In this document: positions 1 through 8,592 of the stretch, one piece after another
Numbering within the stretch: the first letter of the stretch is position 1
How the letters are laid out: every line of letters begins with the position of its first letter
Assembly (NCBI GenBank): GCA_044508835.1
Contig: JBIQHD010000019.1
Coordinates: 27,077-91,076, forward strand
Direction: 5' to 3'
Origin: JAKFDI01 sp044508835
GTDB lineage: Bacteria > Pseudomonadota > Gammaproteobacteria > Burkholderiales > Burkholderiaceae_C
DNA: 64,000 nt
Made by a program: the position numbers and the translations under genes
The notes under the pieces: model-generated
The model's database searches: none
Told to the model about the DNA's origin: nothing
What the model saw: only the letters and a program-made list of their open reading frames with translations

Positions 1-118
1 GTTCCTCGGCCTTTTCCATGTTGCCTTCGGCCTCGGTGAGCGCCTTCTTGCACTCCATCATCGGCGCGTCGGTCTTGGCGCGCAGTTCGGCGACCATGCT
101 GGCGGTGATTGCGGGCAT
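1..118 (-). CDS. tsf: Elongation factor Ts, N-terminal part (partial)
   Basis: EF-Ts recycles EF-Tu by exchanging its GDP for GTP during translation. Only the first 39 codons are inside the window; the gene runs off the left edge. The visible protein begins MPAITASMVAELRAKTDAPM and continues with the family's MECKKALTEAEGN pattern, which is the N-terminal UBA-like domain that contacts EF-Tu. A GGAGA ribosome binding site lies 7 bases before the ATG. It follows rpsB on the same strand, the usual rpsB-tsf order, with a terminator-like hairpin between them that may lower tsf output relative to rpsB. Confidence 0.95.
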   Translation of the reverse strand, partial: MPAITASMVAELRAKTDAPMMECKKALTEAEGNMEKAEE

Positions 119-182
119 CTTGATTTCTCCGTTGGCTGGACGGCGCGCGTCGCGCGGGACGGCGCCTGTCGATTCGGTTTGT

Positions 183-210
183 AAAAAAGAAGGGGCTGTG
201 CCAGCCCCTT
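183..210 (-). terminator. Hairpin with U-run between rpsB and tsf
   Basis: On the minus strand a perfect 9-bp stem (AAGGGGCTG / CAGCCCCTT, 190-198 and 202-210) with a 3-base loop is followed by C and a run of six T (183-188). This is a textbook intrinsic terminator or attenuator. Because tsf continues on the same strand it probably gives partial termination rather than ending the operon. Confidence 0.8.
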
Positions 211-244
211 TCTTGCCTCACTGCGACAGTGAGAAGGCGCCTCG

Positions 245-991
245 TCAGACGGCTTCGTCGACTTCCACGAACTCGTCGCCGTCGCCGCCGGCCGCCTGCA
301 CGACGTCATTGTTCGCGTTGGCCTTGCCTTCGAGCACGGCGTCGGCCACGGCGCGTGCATACAGCGCGACGGCCTTGGCGGAGTCGTCGTTGCCCGGGAT
401 CACGTAGTCGATGCCCACCGGCGAGTGGTTGGAGTCGACCACGCCGATCACCGGGATGCCGAGCTTCTTGGCTTCGGCCACGGCGATCTTGTGGTAGCCC
501 ACGTCGATGATGAAGATCGCGTCGGGCAGCGCGTTCATGTCCTGGATGCCGCCGATGTCCTTCTCGAGCTTGGCGAGCTCGCGCTGGAACATCAGCGCTT
601 CCTTCTTGATGCGGATCTCGGTGCCCGACTCGACTTGCGCCTGCATGTCCTTCAGGCGCTTGAGCGAGCCCTTGACCGTCTTGAAGTTGGTGAGCATGCC
701 GCCGAGCCAGCGCTGGTCGACGAAGGGCATGCCGGCGCGGCGCGCCTCGGTGGCGATGACCTCGCGCGCCTGGCGCTTGGTGCCCACCATCAGGATGGTG
801 CCGCGCTTGGAGGCGAGCTGGCGGATGAACTTCATCGCGTCCTGGAAGAGCGGCTGCGTCTTCTCCAGGTTGATGATGTGGATCTTGTTGCGATGGCCGT
901 AGATGTACGGGGCCATCTTGGGGTTCCAGAAGCGCGTCTGGTGTCCGAAATGGACGCCGGCTTCCAGCATTTCACGCATGCTGACAGTCAT
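245..991 (-). CDS. rpsB: 30S ribosomal protein S2
   Basis: S2 is an essential protein of the small ribosomal subunit that binds late in assembly and is needed for S1 to join. The 248-residue product begins MTVSMREMLEAGVHFGHQTR and carries the typical WNPKMAPYIYG and VGTKRQAREVI segments; length fits the family. An in-frame ATG lies 12 bases further upstream, but the later ATG at 991 has a GGAG ribosome binding site at a good distance and matches the family start, so it was chosen. The tail is acidic and Ala-rich, common in Burkholderiales. It is followed by a hairpin and then tsf. Confidence 0.97.
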   Translation of the reverse strand: MTVSMREMLEAGVHFGHQTRFWNPKMAPYIYGHRNKIHIINLEKTQPLFQDAMKFIRQLASKRGTILMVGTKRQAREVIATEARRAGMPFVDQRWLGGMLTNFKTVKGSLKRLKDMQAQVESGTEIRIKKEALMFQRELAKLEKDIGGIQDMNALPDAIFIIDVGYHKIAVAEAKKLGIPVIGVVDSNHSPVGIDYVIPGNDDSAKAVALYARAVADAVLEGKANANNDVVQAAGGDGDEFVEVDEAV

Positions 992-1169
992 GGGGAGCTC
1001 CAAAGGTTGTGTCTAGAATCCGGCTCGAATCGCGGGGGCCGCACCGGGCACCGCCCGGGAAGAAGGACCACCGCGACACCTTCAAGCAGCCGGCTTCGCG
1101 ATTTGTTCGTCCGCGCCGCACGCACGCCACCCCGGAAGGTCGCTGGGCACTGCTCGGATAAACCGATCG

Positions 1170-1175
1170 AGTATA
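1170..1175 (-). promoter_or_regulatory. Candidate -10 element for rpsB
   Basis: The minus strand reads TATACT here, one or two mismatches from the sigma-70 -10 consensus. Transcription from it would start near 1163 and give rpsB a leader of about 170 bases, long enough for the structured, S2-responsive leaders known before rpsB in other Proteobacteria. The matching -35 is poor and lies inside the start of the divergent amidase gene. This is an inference from position and sequence only. Confidence 0.4.
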
Positions 1176-1183
1176 GCATCCCC

Positions 1184-2539
1184 ATGGCCCCCGACCTGAC
1201 CGCCGCGTACCTGGACATCGCCTCGGCGCGCGGCAGCGCCGAGCGGCATCTCGAAGCCTCGCTCGCCGCGGCGGACTCGCCGGCATGCCGCCACGCCTTC
1301 GTGCGCCGCTTCGACGCGACGGCCCGGGCCGCCGCGCGATCGGTCGACGCGATGCACGCCGCGGGCGCCCCGCTGCCGCCGCTCGCCGGGCTGGCGGTGA
1401 GCGTGAAGGACCTGTTCGACGTGGCCGGCCAGCCCACCACCGCCGGCTCCGCCGTGCTGGCCGGCGCCGCGCCCGCCGCCGCCGACTGCCCCGCCGTCGC
1501 CCGGCTGCGCCGCGCCGGGGCGGCGCTCGTCGGCCACACCAACATGAGCGAGTTCGCCTTCTCGGGCGTGGGCATCAACCCGCACCACGGCACGCCCGCG
1601 AACCCGGCGACGCTGCGCCTCGACGCGGCCACCCGCATTCCGGGCGGCTCCACCTCCGGCGGCGCGGTCTCGGTCGCCGCCGGCGCGGCATGGGCGGCGC
1701 TCGGCTCGGACACCGGCGGCTCGATCCGCATTCCCGCGGCGCTGCAGGGGCTCGTGGGCTTCAAGAACACCGCCCGGCTGACGCCCACCGACGGCGCGAT
1801 CCCGCTGTCGATGACGCTCGACACGGCCTGCGCCATCACGCGCTCGGTGCGCGACGCCGTGCTGCTGCACGAGCTGCTGTCGCAGTCGCCGATACGGCCG
1901 GCCGGGCGGCCGATCGACGCCTGCACCTTCGCCGTGCCGCAGGCGGTGATGCTCGACGGCCTGGACGCGACGGTCGCCGCGGCCTTCGCGCGCAGCCTGG
2001 ACGTGCTGCGCGCCGCGGGCGCACGGATCGTCGACATCGCGCTGCCCGAGCTGCACGAGCTCGCCGGCATCCAGGCCACCGGCGGGTTCTCGCCGGCCGA
2101 AAGCTGGGCCTGGCACCGCGCGCGGCTGGCCGTCGACGGGCCGCGCTACGACCCGCGCGTGGCCGCGCGGATCCGCCGGGGCGAGGGCATGAGCGCGGCG
2201 GACTACATCGACCTGCTGCAGGCGCGCCGGGCATGGATCGGCCGCATGGACGCCGCCATCCGGCGCTTCGACGCCCTGCTCTCGCCGACCGTCCCCGTCG
2301 TGGCGCCGCCGCTCGCGCCGCTGTTGGAGAGCGACGAGGCGTTCTTCGCCGCCAACGCGCTGCTGCTGCGCAACCCGTCGATCGTCAACATGCTCGACGG
2401 CTGCGCCCTGTCCCTGCCCTGCCACCGCCCGGACGAGATGCCGGTCGGGCTGATGGTGTGGGCCGGCGCGCTGGCCGACGACCGCGTGCTCGATGCCGCC
2501 CTCGCGATCGAAGCCGCCCTCGCCCGCGCCGGCGGCTGA
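1184..2539 (+). CDS. Amidase signature family hydrolase
   Basis: A 451-residue enzyme of the amidase signature family, which hydrolyses carboxamides through a Ser-cisSer-Lys triad. All three residues are visible: Lys75 in SVKDLFDVAG, Ser156 in PGGSTSGG, and nucleophile Ser180 in SDTGGSIRIPA. The 24-residue gap between the two serines is the same as in fatty acid amide hydrolase. The reading frame is open far upstream, across rpsB on the other strand, but only from the ATG at 1184 does it look like this family. Substrate cannot be told from sequence. It is not GatA by context: no gatB or gatC is nearby. It is divergent from rpsB and in line with nnr. Confidence 0.88.
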   Translation: MAPDLTAAYLDIASARGSAERHLEASLAAADSPACRHAFVRRFDATARAAARSVDAMHAAGAPLPPLAGLAVSVKDLFDVAGQPTTAGSAVLAGAAPAAADCPAVARLRRAGAALVGHTNMSEFAFSGVGINPHHGTPANPATLRLDAATRIPGGSTSGGAVSVAAGAAWAALGSDTGGSIRIPAALQGLVGFKNTARLTPTDGAIPLSMTLDTACAITRSVRDAVLLHELLSQSPIRPAGRPIDACTFAVPQAVMLDGLDATVAAAFARSLDVLRAAGARIVDIALPELHELAGIQATGGFSPAESWAWHRARLAVDGPRYDPRVAARIRRGEGMSAADYIDLLQARRAWIGRMDAAIRRFDALLSPTVPVVAPPLAPLLESDEAFFAANALLLRNPSIVNMLDGCALSLPCHRPDEMPVGLMVWAGALADDRVLDAALAIEAALARAGG

Positions 2540-2663
2540 CGGTCCCGGCCGGCCGCGGGCGGCGATCCGCTTGCAATTTCGCGCCGGGGCCGGCGGACCC
2601 TGAAACACAATCGGCACGGCGGCACCGGGCCGCTGCCCTCGCGCCTTCGCGCCGCTCCATCGC

Positions 2664-4157
2664 ATGCACCGCATCCTGACTTCCCGACGCTCCTGGCCGC
2701 TGCACGGCACGGCGCGCAGCCGCGCGATCGAGCAGCGCGCCACCGCCGGGCTGCCGGCGCACACGCTCATGCGCCGCGCCGGCCTGGGCATCGCCCGCCT
2801 GGCGCTCGCCGTCGCCCCGCACGCCGCGCGGGTGTGGGTGGCCGCGGGGCCGGGCAACAACGGCGGCGACGGCCTGGACGCCGCGATCCGCCTGCACCTG
2901 GCGGGCAAGGCCGTGACCGTCACGCGGCTGGGCGATCCCGCCGCCCTGCCCGACGACGCGCGCGACGCCCTGCAGCGCGCGCAGGCCGCCGGGCTCGCGA
3001 TCGGCACCGGCACGCCCCAGCTCGGACCCGGCGGCCTGGCGATCGACGCCCTGCTCGGCCTGGGCGCCGCCCGCGCGCCCGACGGCGCGCTGGCCGACAC
3101 GATCACGGCGCTCAACGGGCTGCCCTGCCCGGTGCTGGCGGTCGACCTGCCCTCGGGCCTGGATGGCCTGACCGGGCAGCCCCACGGCGGCGCCTGCGTG
3201 CGTGCGACGCACACGCTGTCGCTGCTGACGCTCAAGCCCGGCCTGTTCACCGGTTCCGGGCGCGACTGGGCAGGCGAGGTCTGGCTCGACACGCTCGGCG
3301 TCGACCTCGACGCGGACGCGCCCGATGCCCGCCTCGCCGGCCCGGACGCCGGCGTCGCGGCGCAGCGGCGGCACGCCCAGCACAAGGGCAGCTTCGGCGA
3401 CGTGGCGGTCGTCGGCGGCGCCGCCGGGATGACCGGCGCCGCGCTGCTGGCCGCCCGCGCCGCGCACGCGTCCGGCGCGGGGCGGGTGTTCGTCGGCCTG
3501 CTGGACGGCGGCTCGCTCACGCACGACATCCAGCACCCCGAGCTGATGTTCCGCGCGCGCTGGTGGGAGGCCGCCGCGGGCGTGCTGCAGTCGACCACCA
3601 TCGTCTGCGGCTGCGGCGGCGGCGATGCCGTGCGCGAGATCCTGCCGCGGCTGCTCAAGAGCGCGTCGCGGCTGGTGCTCGACGCGGACGCGCTCAACGC
3701 GATCGCGGCCGATTCGCTGCTGCAGCACCTGCTGCGCGCGCGCAGCGACGGCGAGCGCCTGACGATCCTCACGCCGCATCCACTGGAAGCCGCCCGGCTG
3801 CTCGGCCGTGACGCCGGCGAGGTGCAGGCCGACCGCCTGCAGGCGGCCCAGACGCTGGCCGACCGGCTCGAGGCCGTGGTGGTGCTCAAGGGCTCGGGCA
3901 GCATCGTCACGGGGCCGGGGCTGCTGCCGTCCGTCAACCCGACCGGCGATGCCACGCTCGCCACCGCGGGCACCGGCGACGTGCTCGCCGGCTGGATCGG
4001 CGGCCTGTGGGCGCAGCGCGCGGGGCAGCGGCGCCTCGAGGACCTGCAGCGCCTGGCGGCCGGCGCGGTGTACGCGCACGGCGCCGCCGCCGAGGCCCGC
4101 CAGGAGCCGCTGCTGCGTGCGAACGACCTGATCGACCGCATGCAGGCCGCCGCCTGA
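2664..4157 (+). CDS. nnr: Bifunctional NAD(P)HX epimerase / ADP-dependent NAD(P)HX dehydratase
   Basis: Repairs NADH and NADPH damaged by hydration. The N-terminal YjeF_N domain (about residues 10-215, with GPGNNGGDG at 62-70) epimerises the R and S hydrates. The C-terminal ribokinase-like domain (about 235-497) dehydrates the S form with ADP. Visible kinase-fold motifs are TPHPLEAARLLG at 370-381 and NPTGDATLATAGTGDVL at 425-441. The length of 497 residues fits the fused bacterial form. It lies 124 bases after the amidase and faces rnr with only 20 bases between the stops. Confidence 0.93.
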   Translation: MHRILTSRRSWPLHGTARSRAIEQRATAGLPAHTLMRRAGLGIARLALAVAPHAARVWVAAGPGNNGGDGLDAAIRLHLAGKAVTVTRLGDPAALPDDARDALQRAQAAGLAIGTGTPQLGPGGLAIDALLGLGAARAPDGALADTITALNGLPCPVLAVDLPSGLDGLTGQPHGGACVRATHTLSLLTLKPGLFTGSGRDWAGEVWLDTLGVDLDADAPDARLAGPDAGVAAQRRHAQHKGSFGDVAVVGGAAGMTGAALLAARAAHASGAGRVFVGLLDGGSLTHDIQHPELMFRARWWEAAAGVLQSTTIVCGCGGGDAVREILPRLLKSASRLVLDADALNAIAADSLLQHLLRARSDGERLTILTPHPLEAARLLGRDAGEVQADRLQAAQTLADRLEAVVVLKGSGSIVTGPGLLPSVNPTGDATLATAGTGDVLAGWIGGLWAQRAGQRRLEDLQRLAAGAVYAHGAAAEARQEPLLRANDLIDRMQAAA

Positions 4158-4177
4158 GCGGCCGCCCGCGCGAACGG

Positions 4178-6385
4178 TCAGCGGCGGCGGCCGGACGGCC
4201 CCGCGCTCTTGCGCGCCGAGGCCTTGGCGCCGCGCGCGCCGCCGGCGGCCTCGCCACCCGCCTTGGCGCGGCTGCGGCCGCGGCCTTCCGCCTTGACCGC
4301 GCGGTCGGCCGCCTTCACGGCCGCCAGCTCGGCCACCGCGCTGCCGGCCTTGGAGGCGCGCCCGCGGTGGGCACGCATGAGCGCCGCGTCTTCCGCGCCT
4401 TCGTGCACCATGCGGAAGTCGATCTTCCGGCCATCGAGATCGACCCGGCTGACCTGCACGCGCACGCGCGCGCCGACGGTGTAGCGAACGCCCGTGCGCT
4501 CGCCGCGCAGCTCCTGCCGGACCTCGTCGAAGCGGAAGTACTCGCCGCCCAGCTCGGTGATGTGGACCAGGCCCTCGACGTACAGGCCGTCCAGCGTCAC
4601 GAACAGGCCGAAGCTCGTGACGGCGCTCACCGTGCCGGAGAACTCCTCGCCCAGCCGTTCGCGCATGTAGCGGCACTTGAGCCAGGCCTCGACATCGCGC
4701 GAGGCCTCGTCGGCACGCCGCTCGTTGGCGCTGCAGTGCGCGCCGGCCGTCTCCCACATCTCGGCTTCCTCGGGCGCGGTGCGGGCCGCCTTGCCGCCGC
4801 GGCGCACCGCCGGCGCATCGACGACCTTGCCGCTCAGCAGCTGGTAGCGCTTGCCGCCGAGCAGCGCCTTGATCACCCGGTGCACCAGCAGGTCGGGATA
4901 GCGGCGGATCGGGCTCGTGAAGTGCGTGTAGGCCTCGTAGGCCAGGCCGAAGTGGCCGCTGTTGGTGCCGGTGTAGATCGCCTGCTGCATCGAGCGCAGC
5001 AGCATGGTGTGGATCTGCAGCGCGTCGATGCGGTCCTTGGTGGCCGCGGCGATGGCCTGGAACTCGCCCGGCTTCGGATCGTCGCTGATCGACAGCCCGA
5101 TGCCGAGCTGGCGCAGGTAGTTCTGCAGCAGCGTCTTCTTCTCGGGCGTCGGGCCCTCGTGCACGCGGTAGAGCGACGGATGCGGCGCCTGCGCGATGAA
5201 GTCGGCGGCGCACACGTTGGCCGCGAGCATCGCCTCCTCGATCAGCTTGTGCGCCTCGGTGCGCGTGCGCGGCACGATCTTCTCGATGTGGCCGTTCTCG
5301 TCGCAGACGATCTGCGTCTCGGTGGTCTCGAAGTCGACCGCGCCGCGCCGCGTGCGTTCCTTCAGCAGGGCGCGGTAGACGCCGTTGAGGTTCAGCAGAT
5401 CGGGCACCAGGTCGGCGCGCCGCGCGGCCTCGGGGCCGTGGGTGTTGCCGAGGACGGCAGCCACCTCGGTGTAGGTGAGGCGCGCATGCGAGCAGATCAC
5501 CGCCGGGAAGAACTGGTACGCGTGGATCTCGCCGGCGGCCGTGACCAGCATGTCGCACACCATCGCGAGGCGGTCCTCGTTCGGGTTGAGCGAGCACAGC
5601 CCGTTCGAGAGCTTCTCCGGCAGCATCGGGATGACGCGGCGCGGGAAGTACACCGAGGTGGCCCGCTCGTAGGCGTCGTCGTCGATCGGCTCGCCCGGCT
5701 TCACGTAGTGGCTCACGTCGGCGATGGCGACGACCAGGCGCCAGCCCTTCGCGCGGCCCACCTTCGCGGGTTCGCAGTACACCGCGTCGTCGAAGTCGCG
5801 CGCGTCCTCGCCGTCGATGGTGACCAGCGGCACGTCGGTCAGGTCGATGCGGTGGCGGCGATCGGCCGGGCGGATCCTGTCGGGCAGCGCCGCCGCCTGC
5901 GCCAGCGTCTCGGGCGAGAAGCGGTGCGGCACCTCGTACTTGCGCACGGCGATCTCGATCTCCATGCCGGGGTCGTCGATCTCGCCCAGCACCTCGCTCA
6001 CGCGGCCCACGGGCTGCGAGTACATCGACGGCGCCTCGGTGAGCTCGACGGCCACCACCTGCCCGGCCACGGCATCGGCGATGCCGTTCTTCGGGATAAG
6101 GATGTCCTGGCCGTAGCGCTTGTCCTCGGGCGCGACGAGCCACACGCCGCTCTCGTTGAGCAGCCGGCCGATGATCGGCGCCTTCTTGCGCTCGATGATC
6201 TCGAGCACGCGCGCCTCGGGGCGCCCCTTGCGGTCGTGGCGGATGATCCGCGCCTTCACCCGGTCGCGGTGCAGCACCGCGCGCATTTCCTGCGGGGAGA
6301 GGTAGAGATCGGGCTGGCGGTCGTCGCGGACGATGAACCCGTGGCCGTCACGGTGGCCTTGCACCGTGCCTTCGACTTCACTCAT
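4178..6385 (-). CDS. rnr: Ribonuclease R
   Basis: A processive 3'-to-5' exoribonuclease that degrades structured RNA. The 735-residue protein shows N-terminal cold-shock-like domains, the RNB catalytic domain with IDGEDARDFDDAVY at about 190-203 whose aspartates bind metal, a C-terminal S1 domain (about 560-650, GTVSAVTSFGLFVTL) and a strongly basic Lys/Arg/Ala-rich tail typical of RNase R. The frame stays open back through the tRNA-Leu gene, but family resemblance starts at MSEVEGTVQG, so the ATG at 6385 was chosen. The ribosome binding site is weak. It is divergent from tRNA-Leu(CAG). Confidence 0.94.
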   Translation of the reverse strand: MSEVEGTVQGHRDGHGFIVRDDRQPDLYLSPQEMRAVLHRDRVKARIIRHDRKGRPEARVLEIIERKKAPIIGRLLNESGVWLVAPEDKRYGQDILIPKNGIADAVAGQVVAVELTEAPSMYSQPVGRVSEVLGEIDDPGMEIEIAVRKYEVPHRFSPETLAQAAALPDRIRPADRRHRIDLTDVPLVTIDGEDARDFDDAVYCEPAKVGRAKGWRLVVAIADVSHYVKPGEPIDDDAYERATSVYFPRRVIPMLPEKLSNGLCSLNPNEDRLAMVCDMLVTAAGEIHAYQFFPAVICSHARLTYTEVAAVLGNTHGPEAARRADLVPDLLNLNGVYRALLKERTRRGAVDFETTETQIVCDENGHIEKIVPRTRTEAHKLIEEAMLAANVCAADFIAQAPHPSLYRVHEGPTPEKKTLLQNYLRQLGIGLSISDDPKPGEFQAIAAATKDRIDALQIHTMLLRSMQQAIYTGTNSGHFGLAYEAYTHFTSPIRRYPDLLVHRVIKALLGGKRYQLLSGKVVDAPAVRRGGKAARTAPEEAEMWETAGAHCSANERRADEASRDVEAWLKCRYMRERLGEEFSGTVSAVTSFGLFVTLDGLYVEGLVHITELGGEYFRFDEVRQELRGERTGVRYTVGARVRVQVSRVDLDGRKIDFRMVHEGAEDAALMRAHRGRASKAGSAVAELAAVKAADRAVKAEGRGRSRAKAGGEAAGGARGAKASARKSAGPSGRRR

Positions 6386-6408
6386 CAGCTCTGCGCCGAT
6401 CGAGTTGC

Positions 6409-6438
6409 TTGTGAATGATGTTTTTTTGATGATATGAT
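6409..6438 (+). promoter_or_regulatory. Promoter of tRNA-Leu(CAG)
   Basis: TTGTGA (6409-6414) and TATGAT (6433-6438), separated by 18 bases that include a run of seven T, form a plausible sigma-70 promoter. Transcription would start near 6446, ten bases before the mature tRNA. The A+T richness stands out from the surrounding GC-rich DNA. Confidence 0.6.
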
Positions 6439-6455
6439 CCAAGACTTCCTGAAAT

Positions 6456-6540
<85 letters not shown>

Positions 6541-6563
6541 GAGTTGAAATGTGGGGACAAGCA

Positions 6564-6587
6564 AGGTCGCAGTATGCGGCCTTTTTT
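6564..6587 (+). terminator. Terminator after tRNA-Leu(CAG)
   Basis: AGGTCGCA (6564-6571) and TGCGGCCT (6575-6582) form an 8-bp stem with one G-U pair and a 3-base loop, followed by TTTTTT. It ends 47 bases after the tRNA. Confidence 0.7.
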
Positions 6588-6634
6588 GTTGCCCGTTTTG
6601 TTGCCCATTTTGGGTCTGCACGGGGTCTGCACGG
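6584..6634. repeat. Two short direct repeats behind tRNA-Leu(CAG)
   Basis: TTTTGTTGCCC occurs twice with a 12-base period (6584-6594 and 6596-6606). GGGTCTGCACGG then occurs twice with an 11-base period (6612-6623 and 6623-6634). Read on the minus strand the first pair would encode a Gly-Asn-Lys repeat. No gene is present in 6541-6676. The 3' side of tRNA-Leu genes is a favoured integration site, so this may be a worn integration scar; that reading is inference. Confidence 0.6.
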
Positions 6635-6676
6635 CATGCCCGGACGCATCGCCCGGGCGGCAGCGGCAGGCGGCGT

Positions 6677-7198
6677 TCAGATGGCGAATTTCTTCGCCAG
6701 CCCTTCGGGACGAAGGATGTCGTAGTCCTCGAACGGCTGGTGGATCCACGGGCTGGTGGGCAGCATCTCGACGTAGTAGTCGGGCGTGTAGCTGGACACG
6801 CCCTTGGTCCAGATCACCGCCGAGCGCAGTTCGCTGATCGAGGGCATGCCGCGCAGGCGTTCGACCACGGCGCGCAGCGTCACGCCGGAATCGGCCAGGT
6901 CGTCGACGAGCAGCACGCGCCCGGCGATCTCGCCCTTGGGCAGCGTGATGTACTTGGCCATGTCGAGCCGGCCCTGGATGGTGCCGGCCTCGGCGCGGTA
7001 GGAGCTCGTCGACATGATCGCCAGCGGCTTGTCGAACACGCGCGAGAGGATGTCGCCGGGGCGCAGGCCGCCGCGCGCGAGGCACAGGATCTGGTCGAAG
7101 GCCCAGCCCGAAGCGTGCACCTTGAGCGCCAGACGCTCGGTGAGCATGTGGTACTCGTCCCAGGAGACGTACAGGTGTTTGCCGTCGTCGGTCAGCAT
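6677..7198 (-). CDS. Phosphoribosyltransferase (purine type)
   Basis: A 173-residue type I phosphoribosyltransferase. The PRPP-binding loop VLLVDDLADSGVT is at 95-107 and the CLARGGLRPGD segment, the usual pyrophosphate-loop region, at 39-49. Such enzymes join a purine base to PRPP. The short length and its place directly after purA suggest a role in purine salvage, close to xanthine/hypoxanthine or Gpt-like enzymes, but the exact base cannot be read. It starts at the ATG at 7198, 20 bases after the purA stop, so the two are probably co-transcribed. Confidence 0.85.
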   Translation of the reverse strand: MLTDDGKHLYVSWDEYHMLTERLALKVHASGWAFDQILCLARGGLRPGDILSRVFDKPLAIMSTSSYRAEAGTIQGRLDMAKYITLPKGEIAGRVLLVDDLADSGVTLRAVVERLRGMPSISELRSAVIWTKGVSSYTPDYYVEMLPTSPWIHQPFEDYDILRPEGLAKKFAI

Positions 7199-7218
7199 CT
7201 CGGTGATCCTCGTTCGAT

Positions 7219-8556
7219 TCAGCGCTTGTAGGGGTGGCGCAGCAGGATGGTGTGGTCGCGGTCGGGGCCGGTGGACACCATGTCGATCGGCGCGCCGATG
7301 AACTCCTGCACGCGCTCGAGGTAGCGGCGCGCGTTCAGCGGCAGGCCGTCCCATTCGGTCACGCCGGCGGTGGTCTCGTTCCAGCCGGGGAAGGTGTCGT
7401 AGATCGGCTTGCAGTCGGCCACGTCGTCCGCATCGAGCGGCAGGATGTCGATGCGCCGCCCGTTCAGCTCGTAGCCGACGCAGACCTTGATCTCCTTCAG
7501 GCCATCGAGCACGTCGAGCTTGGTGATGCACAGGCCCGAGGTGCCGTTGATGATGGTCGAGCGCTTGAGCGCGCAGGCGTCGAGCCAGCCGCAGCGGCGC
7601 GTGCGCCCGGTCACCACGCCCCGCTCCTGGCCGACGGTGGACAGGTGGTGGCCCACGGTGCCGGGCTGGTCGATCTCCAGCTCCGTCGGGAACGGCCCGC
7701 TGCCCACGCGGGTGGTGTAGGCCTTGGTGATGCCGAGGATGTAGTGCAGCTGGTCCGGCCCGACGCCGGCGCCGGCCGCGGCGTTGCCGGCGACGCAGTT
7801 GCTCGACGTGACGTACGGATAGGTGCCGTGGTCGATGTCCAGCAGCGTGCCCTGCGCACCCTCGAACAGCAGGTTGGCGCCGTTGCGGTTGGCGGTGTGC
7901 AGCATGTACCCCACGTCGGCCATCATCGGGCGGATCTCCTCGGCCGCCTGCATGGCCGCGTCGAAGACGGGCTGGAACTCGAGCGGCTTGGCGCCGAGCA
8001 GGCCCGACAGCACGAAGTTGTGCAGTTCCAGCAGCTCGCGCAGGCGCTTGGCGAAGCGCTCGGGGTGCTTCAGGTCCTGCACGCGCAGCGCGCGCCGCGC
8101 CACCTTGTCCTCGTAGGCGGGGCCGATCCCCTTGCCGGTGGTGCCGATCTTGCCGGCGCCGCTGGTCTCGCGCAGCGCCTCGCGCGCCTTGTCGACCTCG
8201 ACGTGGAACGGCAGGATCAGCGGGCTGGATTCGCTCACGAACAGCCGCGAGCGCACGTCCAGGCCGATGGCTTCCAGCCGCCGGATCTCGCCCAGCAGGT
8301 GCTGCGGGTCGACCACCACGCCGTTGCCGATGTAGCAGTTCACGCCGTCGCGCATGATGCCCGAGGGAATGAGCTGGAGCGCGGTCTTCACGCCCTTGAT
8401 GACGAGCGTGTGGCCGGCGTTGTGGCCGCCCTGGAAGCGCACCACGCCCTGGGCGTGGTCGGTCAGCCAGTCGACGACCTTGCCCTTGCCTTCGTCGCCC
8501 CACTGGGTGCCGACCACGACCACGTTGCGGCCGCACTTTGGCTGTGTCTGTTGCAT
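7219..8556 (-). CDS. purA: Adenylosuccinate synthetase
   Basis: Catalyses the GTP-dependent joining of IMP and aspartate, the first committed step to AMP. The 445-residue length is usual. The P-loop QWGDEGKGK is at 18-26, followed by GGHNAGHT and the central GTTGKGIGPAYEDK segment that contacts IMP. It sits between hisZ and a purine phosphoribosyltransferase on the same strand, an arrangement common in Burkholderiales. The ribosome binding site before the ATG is weak. Confidence 0.97.
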   Translation of the reverse strand: MQQTQPKCGRNVVVVGTQWGDEGKGKVVDWLTDHAQGVVRFQGGHNAGHTLVIKGVKTALQLIPSGIMRDGVNCYIGNGVVVDPQHLLGEIRRLEAIGLDVRSRLFVSESSPLILPFHVEVDKAREALRETSGAGKIGTTGKGIGPAYEDKVARRALRVQDLKHPERFAKRLRELLELHNFVLSGLLGAKPLEFQPVFDAAMQAAEEIRPMMADVGYMLHTANRNGANLLFEGAQGTLLDIDHGTYPYVTSSNCVAGNAAAGAGVGPDQLHYILGITKAYTTRVGSGPFPTELEIDQPGTVGHHLSTVGQERGVVTGRTRRCGWLDACALKRSTIINGTSGLCITKLDVLDGLKEIKVCVGYELNGRRIDILPLDADDVADCKPIYDTFPGWNETTAGVTEWDGLPLNARRYLERVQEFIGAPIDMVSTGPDRDHTILLRHPYKR

Positions 8557-8592
8557 TGCTTGAGATCCGAAGCTGAAAAAACGGAAGAGGCG

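Noticed and set aside
425..1183. Long N-terminal extension of the amidase across rpsB
   Set aside because: The frame is open but the extra 253 residues are antisense to rpsB. Family similarity begins at 1184, so the extension is not real.
1184..2539. Amidase considered as GatA of the amidotransferase
   Set aside because: No gatB or gatC is adjacent and the C-terminal half does not show GatA-specific blocks; only the general amidase signature is supported.
1082..4141. 1019-residue open frame on the minus strand opposite the amidase and nnr
   Set aside because: It is antisense to two well-supported enzymes, shows only low-complexity Arg/Ala/Ser-rich sequence and no domain. Very high GC makes stop codons rare in such shadow frames.
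2385..6143. 1252-residue open frame on the minus strand over nnr and rnr
   Set aside because: It runs out of frame through rnr and antisense to nnr, with no recognisable motif. It is a GC-driven shadow.
4007..6418. 803-residue open frame on the plus strand opposite rnr
   Set aside because: It mirrors the RNase R gene on the other strand; the His/Asp/Val-rich composition is the usual antisense image of a high-GC gene.
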